A stretch of 64,000 bases of DNA from Alteromonas stellipolaris (lineage in GTDB: Bacteria; Pseudomonadota; Gammaproteobacteria; Enterobacterales; Alteromonadaceae). The position numbers were made by a program, and so were the translations under genes. The notes below the pieces were generated by a model, which worked only from the letters and a program-made list of their open reading frames with translations, did no database searches and was not told the DNA's origin. Location of the stretch: the NCBI RefSeq assembly GCF_001562115.1, contig NZ_CP013926.1:1550001-1614000 (forward strand), given 5' to 3'. Shown in pieces: positions 14,578 through 21,835 of this stretch; position 1 is the stretch's first letter; every line of letters begins with the position of its first letter.

Positions 14578-14862
14578 ATGTCTTTTACAGTAAACAGTTA
14601 TTTTGATGACAAGGTTCGTTCAATTGCATTTGAGTCGGCAAGTGGCCCATGTACTTCAGGCGTAATGGCGCCAGGTGAATACACCTTCAACACCAGTCAG
14701 CACGAAGTAATGAAAGTAATGGAAGGCGAAATGACCGTTAAGCTTCCTGGCTCAAGCGACTGGCAGTCTTTCAAAACGGGCACAGAATTTACCATAGACG
14801 CTAACTTGTCTTTCGATGTAAAAATTGAAACGCCTACTGCTTACCTTTGCTTTTATAGCTAG
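14578..14862 (+). CDS. ppnP: Pyrimidine/purine nucleoside phosphorylase PpnP
   Basis: A 94-residue single-domain cupin of the YaiE/PpnP (DUF1255) family, which phosphorolyses several nucleosides. Typical segments are SGPCTSGVMAPGEYTF, HEVMKVMEGEMTVKLPG and FDVKIETPTAYLCFY. The ATG at 14578 follows AAAGGAA at a normal distance; a longer frame upstream is not needed. Monocistronic by spacing. Confidence 0.93.
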   Translation: MSFTVNSYFDDKVRSIAFESASGPCTSGVMAPGEYTFNTSQHEVMKVMEGEMTVKLPGSSDWQSFKTGTEFTIDANLSFDVKIETPTAYLCFYS

Positions 14863-15315
14863 TATTGATTTATAAGCTTACAGAAGTTTTTAGCTTAGGA
14901 TTACCTGACGCTGCGCTTGTGTTTTTATACAGGCGGCAGCGTTGGGTAGATTCGATACAAGTACGTTGAGTGTTGCCTTACCCTCTTTATCCTCTGTCGC
15001 TTTGTTTATTTGCTCATAGCGATTTCATATCTATCACTGAACTCTGCCACCATTACGTCAAATATTTAATCATTAAAACCGCTATTGATTAAAGAATAGT
15101 AGTTCCGTTGGCGCGCCTCTCGCTCTATTAATGCTATGTCGCTTTTACTTTGCTTACACTTCACCTCCCCGCTTTGTTTTTAAGTTCATTTCGTGCCTTT
15201 AAGTTAGGTTAAAATCATTACTATAAAAACAAGCAAATGAGTGAAACGCACCTTTACTCCCTAACATACCGTTTTGATACTTTTAACTCATGAGCAGAAA
15301 GCACCATTCTGATTT
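14863..15315. other. Non-coding gap before the cassette region
   Basis: No supported ORF. One imperfect inverted repeat (ACGCTGC near 14910 with GCAGCGT near 14940) lies 50-80 bases after ppnP but lacks a T run, so it is at best a weak terminator. The stretch leads into the cassette array. Confidence 0.4.
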
Positions 15316-15424
15316 ATTGTTTTATTTTCGGGAGTTAGCGGGTAATCTGACAATATGGATAAAATTAAAAAAACCATAACAGTGTGTTTAGACAGACCGG
15401 ATTGGGGTCTAGTTAACTGTTATG
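15316..15424 (+). repeat. Structured element A: attC-like site opening the cassette array
   Basis: Its 3' half folds: outer arms CATAACAG (15375-15382) and CTGTTATG (15417-15424), inner arms TAGAC (15389-15393) and GTCTA (15407-15411). The AAC/GTT triplets are where integron attC R'' and R' boxes have them. The bases after the putative cut, G^TTATGAC, are the exact reverse complement of GTCATAAC at the end of the next cassette, supporting this as the left boundary. A diverged second copy occurs at 22366-22490. Whether the upstream 60 bases belong to the element is unclear. Confidence 0.6.
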
Positions 15425-15443
15425 ACAGAAAGGATTCCGCCAA

Positions 15444-16853
15444 ATGGTTCGAAATTTAGTTTTAATCTTTCTTTTATTCTTTGCCAGTTATTCACTGGCT
15501 TTCGACAGTGAAGATATGGGGGAAGATAAATCTGCTAGTCTAGCAATGATTGGAGACAACATCGCAATGCAATACCAGCAGATGGGCTGGTTTTCCGGCG
15601 GCCTACTGATAACTAAAGATAATGAAGTAGTGTTTGCGTCATCTTATGGCTTTCAGAATACCGAAGAAAGAATAAAAAACAGCACTCAAAGTCGCTTTAA
15701 TCTTGGCTCAATCATGAAAGACTTTACCAAGGTCTTGATCTTGCAGCAGGTTGAGGCAGGCAAATTAAAGTTAAGTGATAAACTAGTTGCTTTCGAGTTG
15801 GGGTTCAAACAACCTGATGCTGACAAAATCACAATTGAACACCTACTAAATCATAGTGCTGGTTTTGCTGATATCTTTGTGGCCGAATATCGTCAGAATC
15901 AACTTGCATTTGATACTCTAGACAAGAAAATAAAAATATTGATAGAAAGCCCCCTCTTATTCACACCTGGGACTGATCGTAAATATTCAAACTATGGGTA
16001 TGTGGTATTAGGAGTGATTCTTGAGAAAGTAACTGGAAAGTCATTCGAGGCACTACTCAAAAACAATATCTTCAATCGTGTTGAGATGACTTCAACGACT
16101 TTCAGGCCGGTTAATTCTCATGAATATCAATCAATCCGATATACATACCAGCATAATGGCAAGCTGAGGAAGGTCGGTGTTACTGAACACCCTAGTCCCG
16201 ATGGCGGCATTGAATCGACGGTTGTGGATGTGCAACGATTTTATCGAGCGTTATTCTATAGTAATAAGTTATTGAAAAACTCAGACGCAATTAATCGCCA
16301 ATTATTTGCAATGGACGACTCCCATTGGGGTGCATATGGCGGTGGTCAGGGCGTCAGTGCAGCCGTGGAAGTCGATTTGGATACTGGCTATGAAATAGTC
16401 GTTCTGGCAAACACAGATCACTTAGTTGCTGAGCGCATTTCCGGTAGAATATACTCTTACATCAAAAATGGTGAGTATCAGCCAATCAGACAATTGGAAA
16501 AAAACTTTGCCTTTGAGTACTACCAATCAAAAGGAAAACAGCAATTCTATAAACACTTCAAACAGGTTTATAACGACAGTGGGTATAGTCGATTCATCGG
16601 CAGAATAATTAATGAAGCAGGAATGGAACTACTTAATACAAAATCATGGACAGAGGCATTTGATATGTTCGAATATCTCGTTTCACTGTTCCCCAATGCA
16701 CCGCAGGCCTACGACAGTTTGGCATTTGCCTATTTATCGAAAGGAGATAGAGAGGCTGCGAAAAGTACTTTTAGTAAATCTCTAACTATTGATGCCAGTT
16801 TTAAAAGTGATTACGTGAGTGATAATTACGGTCATAACAATACGCTTAAGTAA
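15444..16853 (+). CDS. Secreted serine hydrolase (beta-lactamase class C-like fold) with C-terminal TPRs
   Basis: 469 residues. A signal peptide (MVRNLVLIFLLFFASYSLA) is followed by a penicillin-binding/beta-lactamase domain with nucleophile motif SIMK (FNLGSIMKDFTK, near residue 88) and YSN (RKYSNYGYVVLG). The third motif, usually HTG or KTG, appears only as GGGQG. The last 90 residues hold TPR-like helices (AFDMFEYLVSLFPNAPQAY; AYLSKGDREAAKSTF). It is more likely a peptidase or esterase of family S12 than a resistance enzyme. It is the first cassette of the array; the 3' end of its coding sequence contains the attC R'' box. AAAGGA precedes the ATG. Confidence 0.85.
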   Translation: MVRNLVLIFLLFFASYSLAFDSEDMGEDKSASLAMIGDNIAMQYQQMGWFSGGLLITKDNEVVFASSYGFQNTEERIKNSTQSRFNLGSIMKDFTKVLILQQVEAGKLKLSDKLVAFELGFKQPDADKITIEHLLNHSAGFADIFVAEYRQNQLAFDTLDKKIKILIESPLLFTPGTDRKYSNYGYVVLGVILEKVTGKSFEALLKNNIFNRVEMTSTTFRPVNSHEYQSIRYTYQHNGKLRKVGVTEHPSPDGGIESTVVDVQRFYRALFYSNKLLKNSDAINRQLFAMDDSHWGAYGGGQGVSAAVEVDLDTGYEIVVLANTDHLVAERISGRIYSYIKNGEYQPIRQLEKNFAFEYYQSKGKQQFYKHFKQVYNDSGYSRFIGRIINEAGMELLNTKSWTEAFDMFEYLVSLFPNAPQAYDSLAFAYLSKGDREAAKSTFSKSLTIDASFKSDYVSDNYGHNNTLK

Positions 16854-16891
16854 GGACAGGCTAACGCCTGCCTCTTAGCTTTGCGTTATAT
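16831..16891 (+). repeat. attC site 1
   Basis: A 61-base attC. R'' is GTCATAAC (16831-16838) and R' is GTTATAT (16885-16891). The L arms GCTTAAG/CTTAGC pair with one unpaired T, and the central stem AGGaCAGG/CCTGCCT has one unpaired A. Unpaired bases on one arm are the hallmark that integron integrases recognise. R'' lies inside the last codons of the preceding gene. Confidence 0.8.
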
Positions 16892-16905
16892 TCTCGGAGA
16901 AATAT

Positions 16906-17238
16906 TTGAATAAGTTTTGTAGTTTCAGTTTTACAGTGCTCCTGTGCTCTCAACTTTTGGGGTGTGCAAGTCAGAACTCGAAGGATGTTGCCGATGATGT
17001 ATTGTCGGGTATAGACTCACTAGCTCTAAAGGCATCAAAATGCATAAATTCAAAATCACAAAAAGGCTTGGATTGCATTGAATTTGCTGACGCATATAAA
17101 AATGGCGGTTTCGATAACATAAAAGCATTTAAAGATAATTTACCCGAGATCTATAAAAAAGATTTAGATGCAGGTCTAAATGCAACAGAGAAGCTCAATA
17201 TCATTATAAGTGCAGTGGTATTTTTAAGTCGAACATAA
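16906..17238 (+). CDS. Small cassette-borne lipoprotein
   Basis: 110 residues with a lipoprotein signal peptide and lipobox LLGC (residues 17-20), then a short soluble domain with several cysteines and lysines. No family recognised. The start codon is TTG at 16906, set by CGGAG six bases before it; there is no nearby ATG. It fills cassette 2: the cassette begins GTTATAT and ends with ACATAAC, reverse complements with one mismatch. The stop codon overlaps the R'' box of the next attC. Confidence 0.7.
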   Translation: MNKFCSFSFTVLLCSQLLGCASQNSKDVADDVLSGIDSLALKASKCINSKSQKGLDCIEFADAYKNGGFDNIKAFKDNLPEIYKKDLDAGLNATEKLNIIISAVVFLSRT

Positions 17239-17340
17239 CAAGCCAATAAACTCACTCACTTCGTTCGCTGGGACGCATACACGTGGGGTGGCTTCGCCAT
17301 TATGCCCCACATGCCTGCGCCCCTTATTTAAAAGTTAGCC
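17233..17340 (+). repeat. attC site 2
   Basis: About 108 bases. R'' ACATAAC (17233-17239), R' GTTAGCC (17334-17340). The centre folds as GTGGGG-t-GGC-ttc-GCC-attatg-CCCCAC, a stem with unpaired bases on one side. The arm CACTCACTTCGTTCGCTGGG is nearly identical to the one in attC 4, showing they are one repeat family. Confidence 0.85.
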
Positions 17341-17345
17341 CCCAT

Positions 17346-17837
17346 ATGACATCACTGCTTTTTTTATTCACTTTACTTACATGGAATGTAGCTTTGGCAG
17401 AAACACAATACACATATGATATACAGCATGCGGGCTATGACTTCGATCAGTACGACTTAAAAGGAATCGCAACCTACGATTTATTTTTAAGTGAATTTAA
17501 TAACTTTCCGTGGCAAGAAGAGGTAGGTCAAAGTAACGGTGGAAGCGAAGCAACGATTTCTGTTAAAAACAAATCAGCTAATGTTGATTTGTTTGTCTCG
17601 GTGGTGGGCAAGCCCAACGAATTCGCTTATCTAATCGGAATAGTGGAGCCCACAGTAAAAAAGACTCTTTTCGGATTTGGTAAAGAGAAACAGATTCGTT
17701 GGTTAAAAATCTATTTGACGGAAGATGCTTTAGAAGTAAAAGAAGCCTTTCAGTTGTTTTTTGAAAATAAATACTCCAGTCTAAAAGGTAAACTAAATAA
17801 TTTGCCATTGTTCTTGGAACAAGAGGCTGTGAAGTAA
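17346..17837 (+). CDS. Cassette-borne secreted protein of unknown function
   Basis: 163 residues with a cleavable signal peptide (MTSLLFLFTLLTWNVALA, then ETQYTYDIQ). The mature part is about 145 residues, mixed alpha/beta in appearance, with no recognised motif. The ATG at 17346 is chosen because the longer frame starts inside attC 2 and would destroy the signal peptide; no clear ribosome site is visible. Cassette 3 starts GTTAGC and ends GCTAAC, a six-base match. Confidence 0.7.
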   Translation: MTSLLFLFTLLTWNVALAETQYTYDIQHAGYDFDQYDLKGIATYDLFLSEFNNFPWQEEVGQSNGGSEATISVKNKSANVDLFVSVVGKPNEFAYLIGIVEPTVKKTLFGFGKEKQIRWLKIYLTEDALEVKEAFQLFFENKYSSLKGKLNNLPLFLEQEAVK

Positions 17838-17838
17838 A

Positions 17839-17931
17839 GTGCTAACAATCAAATGTTGGGGACACAAACACGTGGGCCGTGCTTCGCAGTACAGCCCACG
17901 TGTTTGCGCCGCCAAATTAGGGCGTTAGGGC
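17839..17931 (+). repeat. attC site 3
   Basis: About 93 bases. R'' TGCTAAC (17840-17846), R' GTTAGGG (17924-17930). The centre is a 13-bp perfect stem CAAACACGTGGGC/GCCCACGTGTTTG around an inner TGCttcGCA hairpin with six unpaired bases on one side, the same plan as attC 2. Confidence 0.88.
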
Positions 17932-17950
17932 AAAAGGACTGTTCCCACCA

Positions 17951-18358
17951 ATGATTATTTTGAAAGAAGAACCGCCAAACGCGATTGATTTTGTTTCACT
18001 AAGAAAAGCCATTGGCTGGAAAAATCCTGAGTTGCTATTCGTTGAACGCAGCATAGATTCTTCTTTATTTTGGGTTTCATTGTACCTAGATAATGAACTC
18101 GTTGGTTGTGGCCGAGTGATTGGTGACAATTCTATGTTCTTTTATATCCAAGACATCATTGTTCACCCAAAACATCAAAAACTTGGCCTAGGGTCTAAAA
18201 TAATGCAGTCTATTAATAACTACCTAACTTTAAACTGCCCACCGGGGTCAACTATTGGACTTTTTTCAGCATACGGAAAAGAAAAGTTCTATGAAAAATT
18301 TGGGTTTCAATCACGAACTGGTGAAACGCTTGGCTTTGGCATGTGTAGGTTTATCTAG
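17951..18358 (+). CDS. Cassette-borne GNAT family N-acetyltransferase
   Basis: 135 residues with a GNAT core. The acetyl-CoA loop motif is in VHPKHQKLGLGSKIM (near residues 72-86), preceded by the IQDIIV strand and followed by FYEKFGFQSR. Such acetyltransferases are frequent cargo of integron cassettes; substrate unknown. Cassette 4 starts GTTAGGGC and ends GCCCTAAC, an exact eight-base reverse complement. The ATG at 17951 is the only good start. Confidence 0.85.
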   Translation: MIILKEEPPNAIDFVSLRKAIGWKNPELLFVERSIDSSLFWVSLYLDNELVGCGRVIGDNSMFFYIQDIIVHPKHQKLGLGSKIMQSINNYLTLNCPPGSTIGLFSAYGKEKFYEKFGFQSRTGETLGFGMCRFI

Positions 18359-18363
18359 CCAAA

Positions 18364-18438
18364 GCCCTAACAAAGCGCTGTTGCCACTCACTCCGTTCGC
18401 TGGGACAGTAACGCGGCGGCACTTCGCGATTATGCCGC
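18364..18438 (+). repeat. attC site 4, 3'-truncated
   Basis: R'' CCCTAAC (18365-18371), the CACTCACTCCGTTCGCTGGG arm shared with attC 2, and the central hairpin GCGGC...GCCGC ending at 18438. The returning L'-R' arm is missing; instead a coding fragment begins, so a deletion joined this half-site to the inside of another gene. Confidence 0.75.
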
Positions 18439-18552
18439 TACCACGAAGGGAAGTACGGCGCTGAGTTCTTTTACCCTAAAAGTGCGGTCAATACAGATAA
18501 GTCGACCTGGAAAAAGTTTTCATTTTCGAAAGTTAAAAGTTTCAAAGACTGA
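18439..18552 (+). pseudogene. 3' remnant of a lost cassette gene
   Basis: An open frame without a start encodes 37 residues (beginning YHEGKYGAEFFYPKSA, ending KVKSFKD) and a TGA stop. It directly abuts the truncated attC 4. The residue composition looks like real protein. The 5' part of the gene and the rest of attC 4 were probably lost in one deletion. No family recognised. Confidence 0.55.
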
Positions 18553-18585
18553 ATCTCCAGCCTACTAAAGCTATCGTAGGGACTG

Positions 18586-18671
18586 TGGTTGAACGCTCCA
18601 TTTTGGGGTGGCTAAGCAACTTTACTCCAAAACTACACTTCACAGAATTTCCTGTTACAGCGGCGTTAGTT
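18586..18671 (+). repeat. attC-like site 5
   Basis: R' is GCGTTAGTT (core G at 18665). The left box is uncertain; GTTGAACGC (18586) is the best candidate. Between them a stem TTTTGG/CCAAAA is visible. The site marks the start of the toxin-antitoxin cassette. Confidence 0.55.
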
Positions 18672-18947
18672 ACCTACAGGAAATTTTTGCTTTTGGTGTA
18701 AAACTCGAAGAATGTGAATGATTTCATCTTTAATGAAATATGAAACTATCATTGAGACTTCAGGGGTTATTAATAACCTTCCCGGTATACCTTCTCTCTC
18801 AACTCCCATTAGAGGTTGTTGATGCAAGTTTTCGACTTTTTTTTCAATTGTTGCATCAGCTTTTTCTGCTGCTAATGGGTTAAATTCGTATAAAAATTCG
18901 AAAATAGCTTCACGATCGTTCAGTGAATTTTTTTCCCAAACGATCAT
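18666..18947 (-). CDS. RelE/ParE-superfamily toxin
   Basis: 93 residues with the RelE/ParE fold pattern: N-terminal WEKNSLNDREAIFEFLYEFNP, then the GREGIPGRLLI-like core (EREGIPGRLLITPEVSMIVSYFI) and the C-terminal IHILRVLHQKQKFP with the conserved arginine-histidine-lysine surface of mRNA-interferase or gyrase toxins. It overlaps the antitoxin by four bases (ATGA). Its stop codon TAA is formed by the TTA of the attC core, so it reaches the very edge of the cassette. It reads against the array, as toxin-antitoxin cassettes with their own promoter often do. Confidence 0.85.
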   Translation of the reverse strand: MIVWEKNSLNDREAIFEFLYEFNPLAAEKADATIEKKVENLHQQPLMGVEREGIPGRLLITPEVSMIVSYFIKDEIIHILRVLHQKQKFPVGN

Positions 18948-19228
18948 TTTCTGGCTTTATTCCTAATTCTCATTTTTCGAGCTTCCATGTCCAAGTTAGC
19001 CTCTTCATGGCTGACAAACTCACTCTGCCCACTTTCTAACTTATTAAACGCAGCATTAACCTCTTCAGTAAGCCACTGATCATGAGTTATTATTTTGCGT
19101 TGCTGTGCAGCAAGTTCTTCAGTAAGCTCTCTACAAGCGTCACTTAGCGTACGCCCTTGGCTCTCAGCCATTGTCTGAGCCAAGCGTTTAGTTTCTTCAT
19201 CAACTCTAAATTGTATGCGAGTATCCAT
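18944..19228 (-). CDS. RelB/DinJ-family antitoxin
   Basis: 94 residues. The N-terminal MDTRIQFRVDEETKRLA followed by a helix pair is the ribbon-helix-helix DNA-binding part; the charged C-terminal half would wrap the toxin. The ATG at 19228 has GGGAG six bases upstream; an upstream in-frame start is not supported. It neutralises the following toxin and probably autoregulates through palindromes just upstream. Confidence 0.85.
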   Translation of the reverse strand: MDTRIQFRVDEETKRLAQTMAESQGRTLSDACRELTEELAAQQRKIITHDQWLTEEVNAAFNKLESGQSEFVSHEEANLDMEARKMRIRNKARK

Positions 19229-19244
19229 GGTAAACTCCCTCAAC

Positions 19245-19271
19245 GTGTACACACAAATGTTAGCACGCGTG
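19245..19271. promoter_or_regulatory. Candidate operators of the toxin-antitoxin operon
   Basis: Two perfect 8-bp palindromes, GTGTACAC (19245-19252) and CACGCGTG (19264-19271), lie 17-43 bases upstream of the antitoxin start, a normal place for antitoxin autoregulation. Binding is inferred. Confidence 0.4.
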
Positions 19272-19281
19272 TTAGGTTTAC

Positions 19282-19291
19282 GGCAACTAAC
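19282..19291 (+). repeat. attC 6 remnant (R'' box ending the toxin-antitoxin cassette)
   Basis: GGCAACTAAC is the reverse complement of the cassette's own start GTTAGTTACC with one mismatch. No following stem or R' box can be recognised before the next gene, so this is the truncated right end of the array. Confidence 0.6.
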
Positions 19292-19348
19292 AAACCACTC
19301 ATAAAACCCGTTTTGCGAGATGGGAATTTGTACTTACAAGGATGGTAT

Positions 19349-19873
19349 ATGAAATACATAGTGACTTTTGATGTGGACAAAGGCGCTTATTTAAAATTCC
19401 TTAACTTCACGGTCAAGCGAGCATGCCAAACCCAAAGTCAGTTTAAAGCTTTTGCCATTAATTTAGTTGCTTGGCTATTTATCACCGTATTTTTCATGTT
19501 CATTTTCCAATCCTTCACGTCAAAAGTATCTAGCATAGATTTGAGTTCGGCGCTTGTTGGTGCATTACCATTTTGTCTTATTATTGGCTATTCAATGTAC
19601 GCGAATTTCAAAGCTAGGAAGTTCAGCATTCCCAATAAGCAGGGCATTATTCTGGGTGCAAAGTCTATTGAACTCACGCCTGAAGGGATTACAGAAACTA
19701 GCGCCGTTTCAAAGTGCCACTATTCTTGGAGCTGTGTAGAAGAAGTAACAGAAAATTCCGGTGACTATTATATATTTCTCGATAAGATGTTCGCTCTTAT
19801 AATTCCAAGCAGTGCATTTGTCTCCCAGGGATCAATAGAGCAATTTAAAAGTTATATAAACAAGTATGTATAA
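19349..19873 (+). CDS. YcxB-like membrane protein
   Basis: 174 residues with two membrane segments (about residues 35-60 and 70-85) and a C-terminal soluble part (ELTPEGITETSAVSKCHYSW...VEEVTENSGDYYIFLD...IIPSSAF) matching the YcxB-like domain. Function unknown. The ATG at 19349 follows ACAAGGATGG. It lies just right of the cassette array and could be the first non-cassette gene there. Confidence 0.75.
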   Translation: MKYIVTFDVDKGAYLKFLNFTVKRACQTQSQFKAFAINLVAWLFITVFFMFIFQSFTSKVSSIDLSSALVGALPFCLIIGYSMYANFKARKFSIPNKQGIILGAKSIELTPEGITETSAVSKCHYSWSCVEEVTENSGDYYIFLDKMFALIIPSSAFVSQGSIEQFKSYINKYV

Positions 19874-19987
19874 ACAAAAGCGTACTGGTCGATGAAAACA
19901 GTGAAGTGGATATAGCGACGCAAACAGTGAAAATAAAGTAAGAGCACGTTAAACGCTAAAACGGTACTCTGACTTTTTCCCAAATAC

Positions 19988-21259
19988 TTATAAAGCTATT
20001 CTTTCACCGGTTTCAGTTAGCCGATAAAAGTTACCCTTTTCTATCAACAATCCCTCAGAATGTTTTGTTGGAAAGCTTCCACGATAATCATCAGGATGTT
20101 TCACATCAATAGCAAACACGCGGCCGTCAAACTGTTTATTTACCCTAAACTGTAAGGTATGCCCTACCGTTACTGATAGTGCGTCGAACTTATCTAATGT
20201 TTTATGTACAGAGGTATTACTTACATCACCTTTGAAATACCCTCGATACCACGCTAACCCGGTCTCAGTTGAAATTAACGCTTCCGTTACCTTATCGGCT
20301 ACACCGGGAAAATACATTTGTCGGTAATAGGCTTTAGCCTTAGTGTTTATCTGTTGCAAACTTAAATCAAGGTTCGCCATATCTTCATGAATACCACCAT
20401 GTACAAATAAATGGCCGTTTATTTTTTCAATAGTATTTTTACTGGCAAGCCAACGCCCTATGTACGAATTGTGGCTGAATAAATCGGCCTGGGTTTTGCC
20501 AAGCAAGCCCGCAATGGGAATATACTTATTAGCCGCAGATTTAAAATTGCCTTGAAGGTTTTTAAGCTCGTGATTACCAATAATGTAATGCACCACCCCG
20601 CCCGCTTTTTGGGCTTCTTGCTCTAGCTTATAAATGAACCAGAGCAATTGAGTAGTAGAAAACCCTCTGTCTACCATGTCGCCCACTAGCACTAAATGGC
20701 CTTCACCAAATTGCCATTCAAGGTTTGAATTAATAACGTTATGGGTAATAAGGAAATCACGGAAGGTTTTGTAATTCCCTTCTAAGTCGGATATTGCCAA
20801 AATAGGTGCATTGCTTTCATATACCGACGCTGTATTGGTGTTCAGTGCGTTTAATGGCTTTAAATTGAAGGTGAACGTGGCATCTTCTAAAGCAAAATAA
20901 ACCTCAAGGGGCTCTGCTGTTTTATCTGTTAAAGGCACATGGCGCTTTTCTATAAAGAAGTTGTCTTCTCGGCTTCCCCGAATGTAATTTATTTCAACAG
21001 AAGTATCCCCATTGCCAGAGCCCTTAACATCTGCGCCTGTTACATCAGAGCTTGCTACATCAGAGCTTAACGTCGTTTTATTCGTGAAAAATACAAACGG
21101 CCCTTCCCCACCAACTTTATAGGCCAATGGCGCATCGCCCATATTGATAGAGCCATGCTGACTTATTAAGACACCCACGCCAATAACGGCCAATACAAGA
21201 GAAACAAGCAGAAAATGCCCTAGTGATTTAGCTAAACGTTTCGCTGCACGTTTAAGCAT
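19988..21259 (-). CDS. Membrane-anchored metallophosphoesterase (PPP-like)
   Basis: 423 residues. One N-terminal membrane segment (about residues 13-33) is followed by a periplasm-facing phosphatase domain. Motifs in order: SDLEGN (in place of the usual GDxHG), GDMVDRG, IGNHE, VHGG and VGHT, the metal-binding set of the PPP family, near the Shewanella-like phosphatases. The ATG at 21259 overlaps the stop of the upstream gene by eight bases, implying coupled translation; an earlier in-frame start inside that gene is unlikely. Third gene of a PadR-controlled operon. Confidence 0.82.
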   Translation of the reverse strand: MLKRAAKRLAKSLGHFLLVSLVLAVIGVGVLISQHGSINMGDAPLAYKVGGEGPFVFFTNKTTLSSDVASSDVTGADVKGSGNGDTSVEINYIRGSREDNFFIEKRHVPLTDKTAEPLEVYFALEDATFTFNLKPLNALNTNTASVYESNAPILAISDLEGNYKTFRDFLITHNVINSNLEWQFGEGHLVLVGDMVDRGFSTTQLLWFIYKLEQEAQKAGGVVHYIIGNHELKNLQGNFKSAANKYIPIAGLLGKTQADLFSHNSYIGRWLASKNTIEKINGHLFVHGGIHEDMANLDLSLQQINTKAKAYYRQMYFPGVADKVTEALISTETGLAWYRGYFKGDVSNTSVHKTLDKFDALSVTVGHTLQFRVNKQFDGRVFAIDVKHPDDYRGSFPTKHSEGLLIEKGNFYRLTETGERIAL

Positions 21260-21830
21260 AATGATAGCCAACAGCAAACCGTTTAAGCAAAGCCAGAATG
21301 CGGTACGTAAGTAAGCTGATCGCGTAGGCACTTACCAACGCCACCGGCGTTATCCACAAGCCTGAGATAGTAGTGTCGCTATGCGCCAGTATAGGATTAC
21401 TTAAAAAGCCAATAGCAACAGAGTTCCCCTCAGCTTCTACCCAAAAAGCAATGCCGTTAGGCAACAACAGGTTCGCAAATGCCAATACAACCAACGCTAA
21501 ACCTGTACCATAGCCAAAGGCCAACATGCCCCAGTACAAGGTTTTCGACAGCCCTTTGGTGACCGATGCTAATGGGCGAAATCCTTTTGGTGGCGGCGTA
21601 CCTTGTTGAATATGACTTACGTAGTTTTCGGCAAGTACTCTAGGCGCACCAAGGCCAGCTAAGATACCTTCAATATCGGCCTCTTTTCCGGCCATTTCCT
21701 GCTGATCGATAACGTCATAAATATGAGATTCAATTTCTTTAATCACTTCAGCCGCATCTTCAGAACTTAACGAGGCCAAATAACGGTTAAAGCTTTTTAG
21801 GTAGTTGCTTATTTGTTCCCTTCCACTCAT
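21252..21830 (-). CDS. HAAS-domain (DUF1700-like) membrane protein
   Basis: 192 residues. The N-terminal 80 residues (YLASLSSEDAAEVIKEIESHIYD...GLGAPRVLAENYV) are the HAAS/DUF1700 helical domain that habitually follows PadR regulators. Three or four membrane segments follow. It starts five bases after padR and overlaps the phosphatase gene, so it is probably the partner linking the regulator to a membrane function. Confidence 0.82.
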   Translation of the reverse strand: MSGREQISNYLKSFNRYLASLSSEDAAEVIKEIESHIYDVIDQQEMAGKEADIEGILAGLGAPRVLAENYVSHIQQGTPPPKGFRPLASVTKGLSKTLYWGMLAFGYGTGLALVVLAFANLLLPNGIAFWVEAEGNSVAIGFLSNPILAHSDTTISGLWITPVALVSAYAISLLTYRILALLKRFAVGYHYA

Positions 21831-21835
21831 TGTGC

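Noticed and set aside
15444..16853. Beta-lactam resistance gene
   Set aside because: The SxxK and YxN motifs are present, but the KTG-type motif is not and TPR repeats follow; it looks like a general S12 hydrolase, so resistance is not claimed.
16859..16890. A very short attC formed by GGCTAAC and GCGTTATA
   Set aside because: At 32 bases it is too short; the true left box is GTCATAAC at 16831, which matches the cassette start and leaves GCTAAC in the loop.
17283..17345. N-terminal extension of the secreted cassette 3 protein
   Set aside because: It is translated attC sequence from a GTG; the ATG at 17346 gives a clean signal peptide.
18255..18464. Forward ORF of 69 codons across the end of the GNAT cassette
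   Set aside because: It overlaps the acetyltransferase in another frame and runs through attC 4; the translation has no protein-like pattern after the gene end.
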